The position numbers and the translations under genes were made by a program. A stretch of 29,400 nt of DNA from Zygophlyctis sp. KS116. Lineage: Eukaryota; Chytridiomycota. The stretch is taken from NCBI GenBank assembly GCA_054661495.1, contig BAAFSQ010000117.1, positions 1-29,400 of the forward strand, given 5' to 3'. Below the pieces are notes generated by a model. That model was not told the DNA's origin and ran no database searches. It saw only the letters and a program-made list of their open reading frames with translations. Positions 1 to 10,400 of the stretch are shown in pieces (position 1 is the stretch's first letter; the number at the start of each line of letters is the position of its first letter).

Positions 1-1
1 T

Positions 2-349
2 CGTAATCTAATGGTTAATATACTACCAGGTGAAGTTATTAAACCGGGTGAAACAAAGTGCATCACAAATGAAGGAATGCCAATGTACAAGCGTCCATTT
101 GATAAGGGACATTTATTTGTTACATTTGAAGTCATATTCCCTCCTCCTAATTGGGCTGATTCTTCAACTCTTGCTCTTTTGGAAAAAGCACTTCCTCCTA
201 GAACTTTTGTTGCTGCTTCTGGTGAAATTGAAGAAGTGGTGCTATCTAATATTGATCCCATGCATCAGAAGAGATCTACGGGTCATGCAATGGAAGAAGA
301 TGAAGATCATCAACAAGGTGGTCCATCTGTCCAGTGTGCGCAACAATAA
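2..349 (+). CDS. YDJ1: Type I Hsp40 (DnaJ/Ydj1-like) co-chaperone, C-terminal part
   Basis: This is the C-terminal end of a class A J-protein, a co-chaperone that delivers clients to cytosolic Hsp70 and stimulates its ATPase. The gene enters from the left edge, so the J domain and zinc fingers are outside the window. What is visible matches the end of the second substrate-binding beta-domain: PGEVIKPGETK, then GMPMYKRPFDKGHLFVTFEV, which is the typical Ydj1/DNAJA run. An acidic, Gln/Gly-rich tail follows. The last four residues, CAQQ, form a CaaX box with Q in the final place, which favours farnesylation and membrane tethering as in yeast Ydj1 (CASQ). The frame is open from base 2 to the TAA at 347-349 with no intron. 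UTP6 starts 32 bp downstream on the same strand. Family assignment is firm; the exact orthologue is inferred. Confidence 0.9.
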   Translation, partial: RNLMVNILPGEVIKPGETKCITNEGMPMYKRPFDKGHLFVTFEVIFPPPNWADSSTLALLEKALPPRTFVAASGEIEEVVLSNIDPMHQKRSTGHAMEEDEDHQQGGPSVQCAQQ

Positions 350-381
350 AAAATTGAGTTTAAAATTTTCAAGTTTAAGAA

Positions 382-2359
382 ATGGCTGACTCTGTCCAAT
401 TCCATTTAGAGAAGATGCTTCCAGAGATTGAAGATCTGGAAAAGAGAGGGATCTTTAATGCAGTATGTTTAACATTTTTCATCTTTTAGGCGGAAATCAA
501 ATCAATCATTAGAAAGAGAACTGGTTTTGAGTATGCAATCCATAAGAAAGTCTCTCAAAAGTCTGATTTCCTTCGATACATTGAATATGAAATTAATCTT
601 GATCGGCTAAGAAGAGCTCGGAAAGCCAGACTTGGACTTGATAAGCCGCCAAAGAAATCAGGCGCAGGGAAAAAGGATTCTAGCTTATCAGATCATTCAT
701 TGATTACTAGAATTCATGGGCTCTATAGTAAGGCATTGAAAAAGTTTGCAGGAGATGTACTACTGTGGATGCAATATTTTGATTGGTGCAAGGCTACGAA
801 AAGCTCAAAAGCACTCGGATCAAGTTATGCAAAGGCCATTCAGTTACATCCTACTGAAGCTAGATTATGGATCGCTTGTGCAAAGTATGAATTTGAAGAA
901 AATTCAAATATTGCTAGTGCTAGAGGTAATTATGCCATTTTAAAGGGATTTAGTTTTGTTACAAAGAAGTCTTCGTATTAATCCTGATAATCAAAATCTA
1001 TGGATAGAGTATTTTAGATTAGAAATGTTGTGGATTGAAAAGATCAAATTAAGAAGAAAAGTTTTGTTAGATGAAGATGATGACTCTGGTGATAAGGTGG
1101 TTGTTCCGTCTTTAGAGATTGAAGACTCTAAAGACTCTTTAAAGTTTGATATAGGGGATATTCCTGAATCTAGTCAATCTGAAGCATTTGAAAAGGCTCT
1201 TTTAGAATTGGTTATTCCAAGAGCAGTTTATCGTAATGCTATAAAAGGTATTTTAGAATCTAGAAATAATATTAAGCGATTCCGCAAGATTTAGAGTTTA
1301 GAAAAAGGTTTATAGCAGTCTATCAGGAATTTCAAGTTTTAGAACATATTGCATTGGAAGAAATTTATTCTGGGATTTCTAATGATTTTACAAGTATTGA
1401 TGCAGCTTCATTACTTTGTCAAAGATTTATTAATGGTATTCCATTTAATAATCAATCTTTTCCTTTTAAGCTAAAGGAAACAGTAACTGCATTTGAAGAG
1501 TATCTAAATTCTTCTCCATCCTCTGAATTTTTGTCTTGCTATGTTGAATTTCTACTATCTACTAGAGACAATTGTCAAGATTTAAATTTGGTAATTTTAA
1601 ATTTTGGTTAATTTTAGAAACAATACTTGTCGATTATTTTAAGTAGACTTTATGAACTTGGATCTTCTCTACATATTCTATCATGTGATCATTATGTGGA
1701 TTGGGTTTCTATTAATGAAAATAATATGGATATTATTGAAAAAGGCTTGCAAAGTTTCAAGAATATCTCTACATTATGGCTTTTAAAAATTCAATGTTCT
1801 GATTCTTCAATAGTCAATTCTATTTATAAAGAGGCTCTTTCTTATATAAAAGGTCAAGAATCTTATCCAATTTGGTGCTCTTATCTTGATTATCTTATAA
1901 AGATTAATTCAGAGTCAATATCATCAGAGTTTATTGTAATTTTTTAAATATTAACATGAAAAGGAATCTTTATCTCCTAATTTCCTGGATGGAACAGCTT
2001 ATGAAATCAACATTATTGAAAAATATTTGAATTGGGCATGTTTACATGGGATTGAAAAAGTTCGTGAAATTACTAGATTACTCTTATCACTCAAAGTTAG
2101 ACCATCAAATTTCTATCGTCTCGCAATATCTCTTGAAAGTAAATCTGAACCTAATGATTCTACCCATATTTGCAGACTATTTGATGAATGCATTCAGTCT
2201 GATAAATCAGAGATTCAAGTATGGATGGATTATATCAAATACAAAGTATCCATTGGGGATATGAATGGTGCTTGTCATATTGCTGCTAAGGCTAAAAGAG
2301 AAGTTCAGGATCAAGATAATTTTATAGCGGTCTTTGAGGAATTAAGAAAATCATTTTAA
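382..2359 (+). CDS. UTP6: U3 snoRNP / SSU processome protein UTP6
   Basis: UTP6 is a HAT-repeat scaffold of the UTP-B subcomplex of the small-subunit processome. It works in the nucleolus in early 18S rRNA processing. The N-terminus MADSVQFHLEKMLPEIEDLE followed by EIKSIIRKRTGFEY is the diagnostic start of the family, and helical HAT-type repeats (WMQYFDWC, LWIACAKYEFEE, LWIEYFRLEML) follow. Exons by frame continuity: 382-462, 490-925, 954-1247, 1277-1590, 1618-1935, 1964-2359. The five introns are 27, 28, 29, 27 and 28 nt, all GT-AG. The spliced protein is 612 aa, close to the human length. An acidic stretch (DEDDDSGDK) lies near residue 215. It is co-oriented with RRP8, another ribosome biogenesis gene, 42 bp downstream. 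The splice sites are inferred, but each restores frame and family similarity. Confidence 0.93.
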
Positions 2360-2401
2360 ATCAAAATCAATAGAAATTGTTTCACAAATTTTTCTTTGCC
2401 A

Positions 2402-3189
2402 ATGAAGGATCGTAAGAAGCTATTGAGTGCATTATCAAAGTCTTCATCGAATCTTCATAAACTGACTCATGGGAATAGTAAGGCTGTCAATGCATCCAAA
2501 AATAAAGTTGATAAGAATAAGAGCAAGTTGGCCGGAGCAAAGTTTAGATGGATCAATGAGAAACTTTATACGATTTCATCAAAAGAAGCATTAAAACTAT
2601 TCAAAACAAATCCCGATATGTTTAATAACTATCATGATGGCTTTGATACACAGGTGCAGCATTGGCCTCAAAATCCCGTTGATATCTTCATTTCTAAACT
2701 TGCAACTATTCGCAAAGGTTCAGTAGTTGCTGATATGGGATGTGGAACAGCTAAAATTGCTAGATCGTTATCAAAGAAATTGGTTGTACATTCATTTGAT
2801 CTTGCCTCTGATAATGATCTAATCACTGTTGCGGATATTGCGAATGTGCCACTAGATAATAAGAGTGTAGACGTTGTAGTTTTCTCATTAAGTTTAATGG
2901 GAATTAATTATATGGATTTCCTCATTGAAGCTTACAGAATATTAAAATATGGGTACGGATTTTGAATTTTATAAATAGTGGTGAACTTATGATTGCAGAA
3001 GTTACTAGTCGTTTTAGCGACCTTCCAAAATTTATCTCTACTTTAGGAGATTTGGGATTTAAACTTGTGTCTTCAGATGATTCAAACAAGATGTTTATTC
3101 TGTTTTATTTTAAAAAGGAAAAGATGGATGCAATTTTAGAGGTTAATCGACAATCTCTATTGAAACCATGCATTTACAAGAGACGCTAA
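2402..3189 (+). CDS. RRP8: 25S rRNA adenine-N1 methyltransferase RRP8
   Basis: Rrp8 is a nucleolar SAM-dependent enzyme that makes m1A in 25S rRNA and helps pre-rRNA cleavage. Exons are 2402-2952 and 2979-3189, with a 26-nt intron; the product is 253 aa. A basic N-terminal tail (about 1-45) precedes the family signature AGAKFRWINEKLYT. Next come FNNYHDGFDTQVQHWP, SAM motif I VADMGCGTAK (109-118), the FDLAS motif, SLSLMG (162-167) and the C-terminal KPCIYKRR, all as in human and yeast Rrp8. I chose ATG 2402; a TTG six bases upstream is in frame but is not a normal eukaryotic start. The protein is shorter than most family members because its N-terminal extension is brief. Confidence 0.93.
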
Positions 3190-3303
3190 AAGGATTTTTA
3201 TGATTAAGGATGTAGATTATATTCTAGATAATTGAAACTAGACAATGAATTGAAGCATTTCAAATTGAACTATGGATTTGAGATTTGTCCGGAAGTTAAC
3301 TTG

Positions 3304-3311
3304 TTACGTCA
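3304..3311. promoter_or_regulatory. ATF/CREB-like octamer TTACGTCA upstream of the gene at 3321
   Basis: The octamer TTACGTCA ends 10 bp before the ATG of the next gene, within the only 131-bp gap in this part of the window. It matches the half-site-plus core bound by ATF/CREB-type bZIP factors. The same octamer in opposite orientation lies just upstream of SEC1 (28696-28703). An 8-mer can occur by chance, so a function is only a suggestion. Confidence 0.25.
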
Positions 3312-3320
3312 CTTAATAAA

Positions 3321-4172
3321 ATGAGTTTTGCTGTTGCTGTAAGTGATAATAGATTTGGCAGAGTGGGTCATAATCAAAGAAACTTGAGTAATGAAGTCTT
3401 TAATTTTGGGAGTGATTTGCTTGGATCAAGAGGTTTGATCTAAATGTTAATCTTTAGGAGACAATGATCGCTTCAAAAAGCTGGATTCAGCTGCTGTAGA
3501 AAGAGATCGACAACATCAAGAGAGACAGAAAAGATTAGAAAGAGATGATTTTAGAAGGTAATGCAGGTCTATTGATCGGTTAGAAATTGGAAGTCCGAAA
3601 TTGAGCGTTCAAGATGGCAAAAAATGGCTCAAGATTATGATATTAAACAAGAATGTCTTAATGCAAAGCAAACAAAGGCAAGAATAGGAAAAAACAGTGT
3701 CAGTTATAATCCAATTACATTGGAATATCATAAGAATTCAAGCGGAGAAGCGCTCGCACGGGAAGACACAAAGGCAGTGGTATAATTCATATTTTGATTA
3801 AATGATTAGTTAAGAACGTCTATCAGATCTTTAAATCTTTATCTGAAAAATAATAGCTTTGACCCGATGCGCTGCCAAGATGTGCCAAAAGATGTCTCTA
3901 CCGTTTTCGGCGTCAAAGATACCGCTGCCCAAACACAATCGGCAACTCATCAATCACTAAAATCAAGCACATTGACTCCTCCAAAGTATGGAAGAAGATC
4001 TCAACCTCCAGTAAAAGCAAATCCCGATGCAGCGAGTCTGGACATTCCAAAAGCATTACTCAACTACACAAAATCAAACGTTCAACTACTCAAAAGTACG
4101 AACGACAAGTCAGTTGGCGATATACTTGCATATTTAAGAAACGATAAGGAAAGATGGTCAAGATATTATTAG
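3321..4172 (+). CDS. Conserved-looking hypothetical protein, 256 aa
   Basis: I do not recognise this protein. Exons are 3321-3432, 3458-3557, 3584-3779 and 3810-4172; introns are 25, 26 and 30 nt. Joined, they give one 256-aa frame with no stop. The N-terminal half is rich in charged residues (DRQHQERQKRLERDDF) and probably helical. The middle carries the run SVSYNPITLEYHKNSSGE followed by RSLNLYLKNNSFDPM, which has the look of small flagellar or cytoskeletal proteins of zoosporic organisms; that is only an impression. The C-terminal third is Ser/Thr/Pro-rich and ends with a short helix (VGDILAYLRNDKERWSRYY). No membrane segment or signal peptide is visible. It converges on the ABC transporter gene with a 35-bp gap. 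The first donor (GTTTGA) is weak, but read-through would stop at once. Confidence 0.75.
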
Positions 4173-4207
4173 TAGGCTTCCCAATGATTGAATTTATTTT
4201 TTCAGAA

Positions 4208-6267
4208 CTACCACTTAATAAATCGTATTCCCAAGTAGGCAATAAATCTACAGCCTATAATCATGACAATCAAGGCAACTGCACATACTCCAATACTCAA
4301 TTGGTCTAAACCCAAAGTAGAGATTGTTGCGCCTGCATCTTTACAACCCGATTCGCCCTGGCAGTCAATCGAAAGACCTGATAACTCATTCAAAGATACA
4401 GCCACGTAAGAGTATTTGACATAACTAAGTGCGTCTAACCATACAAAATAGCCAGGATTGGCCGCTGGGGAAAGGAAGAAACCTCCAAATAAACGAGAGA
4501 CTTCCAAAACCATTCTAATTGATTAAAAGAAAGATGACTTACGGCAAAACAGTTACAGATAAAGTAGTTGTTCGGGCGAGTGCAGATACCATTAATGCTA
4601 CAGATGTTGCCGTCAATGATGTTAATACCATAAATGCCATGAAAACAAAGAATTTTCCAACATCAGCTTGCAATCCTATCATCCAATATACTATACAAGA
4701 GAAAAGGATGGGACCAGGGAGCTGTATAATAGTATCTACAACATTTTTCGCCATAAAGTAAGCCGAAACCTGATAGGTACCAGCAGCTCTTTCACGAAGA
4801 ACTAACAAGCGTTCCGACGGGAAAGAGTTGATGACTGATAATGCTGAAAAAATCCCCTGATTAATTACGAGGAAAAATATAACTGGTTGCCTGCGCTTCT
4901 GACTTTCAGGCCCGTTTCCAATTTGGTAAAATGCACCACCAATTAGTAAAGCCATCAAAATATTCTGAACCAATAGTGTAATTATCACAGAGTATGAGCG
5001 AATATTTTCCAAAAGTGTTCTGCGTAAGAGCACAGAAAACTGGTGCATCCAAGAAGGTGGAGTATGCAGAATCACATCAGAATATATTTCATATTCCTCC
5101 TCTGTCTTATTGTTTACAGGCTTGAATACTTTCATCAACGCATTGTCAACTTCAGAATGCTGATGAGAAATACTGTTAGAAGAGAGTGATGCTGGAGGAG
5201 TGATAACATCCAGGAAATGATCAGCAGGATTAGTTAGTGGAGGGCAAGGATACCCCGCTTCAGTAAAGAAGTCAACCGTCTTATTCGCTGGACCATAGTA
5301 AACAACCAATCCTGCTTTTAGCAACATCAAATCATCAAATAATTCGAAAATTTTGGTCTGGGGCTGATGGATTGTACACACAACTGTACAGTCACCTGCT
5401 GCAGCTAAATCCCTTAAAATTCTAGTCACTATGTTTAAGTTTTTCAAAATAATTACAGCTTAAAGCAGTAACAGAGTCAAGTCCAGAAGTTGGCTCATCT
5501 AAAAACAAAAGTCTAGGATGTGTTAATAGTTCCATAGCAACACAGACTCTCTTCCTTTCTCCACCTGAAACTCCTTTAATTGTTGGAGTTCCAATAAGAG
5601 TTTTACGACAGTGATCTAAACCAACCTTCTTGAGTGCTTCATCGACTCTTTCTTTTCGCTCCAGAGCTGTCATACTTGATGGCAATCTGAGTTCAGCTGT
5701 GTAATCCAATGTTTCTTGAACAGTAAGATTTCCATTTAACAAATCATCTTGCATCACATATCCAGATAAAGCCTTAAGCTCAGAATTAGAGTAGGGAACT
5801 CCGTTAATCTTTGACATACCATTCATTTTAGCTCCTGCCATTCTTCTTGCCAAAACATTCATGAGAGTTGTCTTTCCTGATCCCGAGGGCCCCATAATAG
5901 CTAAAAAACGAGACTTTACCATACCAGAAGCATTCTTCAACAAGACTTTTTCACCGTCGGCTGTTGTTACAGAAATATCTTCCCATACTAGCGCAACTGC
6001 CCGATCATTTCTCTTCTTAAACTCTGTGCAGTACTCTGCCATAGATCGAACAGTCATTTGTACGTTCTCATGCTCAACTTCAACTTCATCATCATTTAGA
6101 AGTTCTGGAAAACCAATGCTTGCCATGGACTTTACAGTAAACTGAGTATCCTTATGGTCAACGGTCAGATGCTGAGATTCTACAAAGCTGACGGTGAGAT
6201 CCTCCTTCTGCCCATGCCCAACAGAGTTTTCATGAGTAGCCTTTTCAATGTCCAATACTTGTTCCAT
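4208..6267 (-). CDS. ABCG-type (White/WBC) half-transporter
   Basis: This is an ATP-driven exporter half-molecule: nucleotide-binding domain first, then six membrane helices. It must dimerise to work. Exons on the minus strand are 6267-5457, 5428-4543 and 4514-4208, with two 28-nt introns; the product is 667 aa. Visible motifs are Walker A GPSGSGKT (126-133), the signature VSGGERKR (233-240), Walker B LLFLDEPTSGLD (253-264) and the H-loop CTIHQP with His291. The membrane half contains the typical GIFSALSVINSFPSERLLVLRE region and RLFGGFFLSP. ATG 6267 is chosen; the frame runs further upstream only to a TTG. The soluble N-terminus (about 90 aa) carries a near-repeated motif, TVKSMA then TVRSMA. 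The substrate (lipid, sterol or drug) cannot be read from sequence. Confidence 0.93.
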
Positions 6268-6556
6268 GGGAAGTTTTTTAATATTTTTAAACAAAACGCC
6301 ACAGGGAATTCAGTATAAATAGAAGATTATTTATAACTTGAACTACTATTTATAGAATTGTGAGGCAATGATTCAAATCGGAGGCTATATATAACTCATA
6401 ATGGACAGACACGGTTATAAATAGGTATATATATATGTAGATTAAAGACAAGCTACTGACACGCTCTCCTCACGCAACGTACTATTTTTCAAACGAACCA
6501 TTCACAATAATCCAACTACTTGTAGTCTGCATCAATTGAGAATCTTGAACTTTTTC
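6268..6556 (-). promoter_or_regulatory. AT-rich promoter region of the ABCG gene
   Basis: This 289-bp gap lies upstream of the ABCG start and downstream of the stop of the methyltransferase gene. It holds several TATAAATA-like elements in both orientations (around 6312-6320, 6329-6337, 6347-6355 and 6412-6421) and a short TA dinucleotide run near 6425-6436. No coding frame or RNA gene is apparent. Which TATA-like element is used cannot be told from sequence. Confidence 0.4.
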
Positions 6557-7406
6557 CTATTTTTTTAAAAGATAAATCTCCCTCATAAATCCTTTTACAT
6601 GACTATCTCCAGTACCCAGAAGATCAACAGACTTGAATCCAATCTCCTTGATCAAAAACTCTGGAAAATCTTTTGGCTGCAGTTTAATTTCTTTCCAATT
6701 CCTTTCCATTTCACAGTCTTTCACTCTCTTATGATAAGAATCAAAGCTTTGAGGTTCTAATATCAATATTCCTCCCACATTTAAACTATCAAAACATTTT
6801 TTGAAGAAACACATCAATCCTTCATCCCCATAATTTAAATGAATCCACTGCCTTAAGACCCAGATAAAAACTTACCTTTGTAATAGATAATGCAAGTATG
6901 ACATCTGTTTCTTCAATTGGTTCCTGTAACCAATTTCCAGCTCTAAATTGAATATTATGAGGAAATTTGTCACTGCTTCCCTTGATCAATGGCAACGTTC
7001 CATAATGATCCAAGACAATGATTGGAAAATAATTCAAATCAGACCCATGCATTAATGATGATCTTCTATACAACTGATTTCGGGCCTTTCGGACTAAAAC
7101 TGGATCGATATCAATTCCAACAATTTCCAATGGTTCAAACAGCGATGCAACATCAATAGTAATCTGCCCAGCATTACAACCAACATCAAGAACTCTTTTG
7201 TCTTGAAACCATTCTTTCCGAAAGAGTTTGATCCTATTATCGGAAGATCCTCTTTTCTTATAGTAGGCGGGATAGTTTCCAAATGCCAAGTACGGCTTTG
7301 GAGCTGAATCAGGTGGCCATTTGATACTCTTACGTCGCTGCTGGTTTTTATCGTTAGCATGGGATAGATGGGAGAGATATGGATTCTCAATTGGAACTTG
7401 CGTCAT
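6557..7406 (-). CDS. Bin3/MePCE-type RNA 5'-phosphate methyltransferase
   Basis: Members of the Bin3 family use SAM to methylate the 5' gamma-phosphate of small RNAs (7SK and U6 in animals, U6 in fission yeast). Exons on the minus strand are 7406-6876 and 6847-6557, with a 28-nt intron; the product is 273 aa. The family landmarks are in order: FGNYPAYYKKR (42-52), SAM motif I VLDVGCNAGQ (72-81), the acidic residue region GIDIDP, then LALSITKWIHLNYGDEGL, which spans the splice junction, and GGILILEPQSFDSYHKR. The splice is well supported because the conserved TKWIHLN motif is formed only after the intron is removed. There is no long N-terminal extension. The kinesin stop lies only 24 bp upstream of this start. 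Confidence 0.92.
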
Positions 7407-7430
7407 ACAACAAAACCCTTGACAACTTTA

Positions 7431-10400
7431 CTATGCTTGAGCTGCTCTTGGAACATCATTCTTTAGATTGGCAACCAGCTTTTGATTTTTAGCTACAAGT
7501 TCCCGTAGTTTAGACTTTAAATCCTTGTTTGTCTGACGGTAATATAAGAGATCTTTCTCAAGATCATCAACTTTTTGATCGTGTACATTATCAACTGAGC
7601 CATCCGTTTGATGATTTTGATCAGACTTGCAAGATTTTTCTGCAAGTGATGCTAGTTTCTTTTCATAACTTCGGATTGTTTTTTGGAGCTTAAGTCCGAG
7701 TTTTGAGCTTTCTTTTCCAGACTCTTCCTTCAAGGATCTTAATTCCTGATGAGAATCTGAGAGCATTTTTCTAACATGTTTATATTCTCGAAGTATATTA
7801 ATAAATATATGGCGTAATTCGGACAAGGAAGATGTTTTCTAAAATAAGACATGAATAGTTTTACCAAGGTAGGAATTAATTCAAGGGCATCAACATCATC
7901 ATCAAATTCTTCTAGAAGAGATTCATAATCCAAATCATCTTCCTCTGCGTCTCGGTGATTTGGATTCAGTTTTTCTATTTTTGAGTTTTAAAATGTCTTA
8001 CGCTCAAGAGACTGTTTATCAGATCTTAATTTTACAATTTGGTATAGTAATAGCGCCCGTTGTTTTTTCAAATTCTAAATTTCAGCTTTAAAGGAATTAC
8101 GGCGTTAGCATCATTTCCACCAGATAAATTTTGAATATTTTTCTCAATAATTTCGGCTTCTTTTTGTTTCGTTTTTAATTCGGCACTTATCTTATCCATT
8201 TCATCAACCTAAAATTCAATCTCAAAAGTCATACCATTTTTATGATGGAATCTTCTTGATGTTCCGTGTCTTGCAGAGATTCTCCGGCTTTACTACTGAT
8301 GAGAATAAATCACAATACCTCATTTCGATTTCGGACATCATGGTTTTCAAGGATTCGTGAGTTAAAGATGTGCGAGAAACTCTTGTGGATAATTGGCCAC
8401 CTTCCTTAATCTTTTTAGATATTGCAGATATTTCCTCTGTCTTTCTATCCAGCTTTTTACGCAAGTTGTCATTCGCATTTTCGAGTTGTCTTAATTTTTT
8501 TTGTGAATCTTCATACTGTTTATTGATCGCTGCAACTTCCTTTGATTTGCGATTTTCCATTTCGGCTAACTTTTCCATATCTTCTTTAGCTTTTCGTTTT
8601 AATGCAGATATATGGTTAGAATGTTTCTCAGACTCGGCGTTGAGGTCCAACAGTTTTCGCTCCGCCATTTCTTTATCTTTGGAGAGTTTATCTTGCTCCT
8701 TTTGCTTTATTTTGAGCTTTGCCAGCTAATGATGAAAAGTTTTAATATTACCTGTGTCTCATAAATCTTGATCCTTCTCTCATATTCTTCCTTTAGCTTA
8801 TCCTTCATATTATCTTTATCTCTAATATCTTCAGAAAGCTTAACTATTTCTCTTTCAGAGTTTTCAAGCTCTCGCTCTAATTTCTGGATTTTGTCAGTTA
8901 ACTGATGACGCATCTTCTCTGCTCTAATTTGTAAGGCTTATATAACAATTACTCTTTTCCAGCCTTTGATAGATCTTTGAGAAGATCTACCTTTGCCTTT
9001 ATTGCAGCTCCTAATTCTTGAACTAAATCTTCGTATGATGAATTCTGATATTTTTCAAGATCTGTTACAGATGGACTATAATGTTAATTCAGAGGCGAAA
9101 AGTACTTGATTTTTACTGGGAATTGCTCTTCTACAACTTCTTCCAAATCACTATCATCCTATTGATTACTTAAAAACTATAAATACCCCAACGCTTGTCG
9201 CATATCGACTACTTTCTTCGAGCTTCTGACGATCAACTCTTTTGGAAATGGTTGTCTTTTTAAATTCTGTTTTACTAGGCAAATCCAACTGGGAGTCAGT
9301 TTGAATTTCGACTTCACTGACCACCTTGACTGATAAGATAGCATGCTTTTCTTCGATTAAGCGTTGTTGGGTCTTTTCCATCTCTTCTATAATTCTACTA
9401 AGCTCCTCATTCCTCTTTTGAGAGCTTATTAATTCAACCTCAATATTCTTAAGATCCTTGGTTTGCTTGTCCCATGATTCTTCAGGAGAGTCGGCCCTTT
9501 CATTTAGCAAAGTCTATACTTACACAGACTTTTTCAGTTTACGTCTAAAAATTCTAGCAGAAACTTTCTCTATTTTAGACATAGATTCTGAGCCACTTAT
9601 TGGAGGTAAGAACGAAGCTTCTTTAGTTTCTGGTTTGTCCTCCTTTATAGATGCTCTAAAATGGTTTAACCAAATATTATATACAGGTAAATGTGAGGCA
9701 AATGAGCTTCTAACATTGCTTTCAACTCATTTTCCTGTTCTAGGGAGATATCTTGCCTCTGAAACAAAAACGAACTTATTTCTAAGGCATTGTTACGCTC
9801 ATCTTTAACCTTTGAAAGATCATCTTCCAATAATTTGATGTCCGAAACAATCGCTCCAAATTTTGAAGATAAATCTTCCATTTCTTGTCTTGCATCACTT
9901 AATTGGCACTGTAATTCAGTGTTTTCTTCCACACTAAATTGAAGGGAGTTTCGTACGGTTTGTAAGTCTTTTTCTAGTGAACTTTTTTGTTCTTTAGCAC
10001 TTTCAAGATCACGAAGCGCATCTAAAGTTACAAAGTAAAAGTACTGGTTCCCTTCATTGCTCTATTTTTGAGTTCATCCATGAATGTTAACATCCACTGG
10101 GGATCATCAAAGTTTGCAACCGTACTAACAGTATTTGTTGTATCATTTGCTCTTTCTTTAAGCTGCTCCTGCAATGTCTCAATCTGTGATTGCATATTGG
10201 AAAATTCTACAGCTTGCTGATCTACGATGTTGATTATAGCTTTATTCTGTATTTTGCGAGCTCTATAAGCATATCTGAGATATAAATGGGAAATAATTAC
10301 TTGAGGGTATTTAACGATTCGTCCAGATCATGCTCCATTGGACTAGAAAATTAAGCGAATCATATAAATGTTACCTTATGCAGGCAATCATAACAGTCTA

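Noticed and set aside
6291-6294. TTG start nine codons upstream of the ABCG ATG
   Set aside because: Non-ATG starts are rare in nuclear genes, and a good ATG follows at 6267.
6360-6400. tRNA-like motif resembling a T-loop (GATTCAAATCGG)
   Set aside because: The flanking bases do not form a T stem, and no acceptor or anticodon arm could be drawn.
8370-8729. Plus-strand open frame rich in Ser, Phe and Leu
   Set aside because: It is the complement of a Lys/Glu-rich coiled-coil exon, a usual source of false frames.
9497-9535. 29-nt kinesin intron starting at a GTAAAC donor upstream of the chosen GTAAGT donor
   Set aside because: Joining it to its nearest acceptor puts the next exon out of frame. 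The GTAAGT donor with a 27-nt intron keeps the frame.
9458-9808. Plus-strand 116-codon open frame
   Set aside because: It is antisense to kinesin coiled-coil exons that fit in frame on the minus strand, and its peptide has no recognisable domain.
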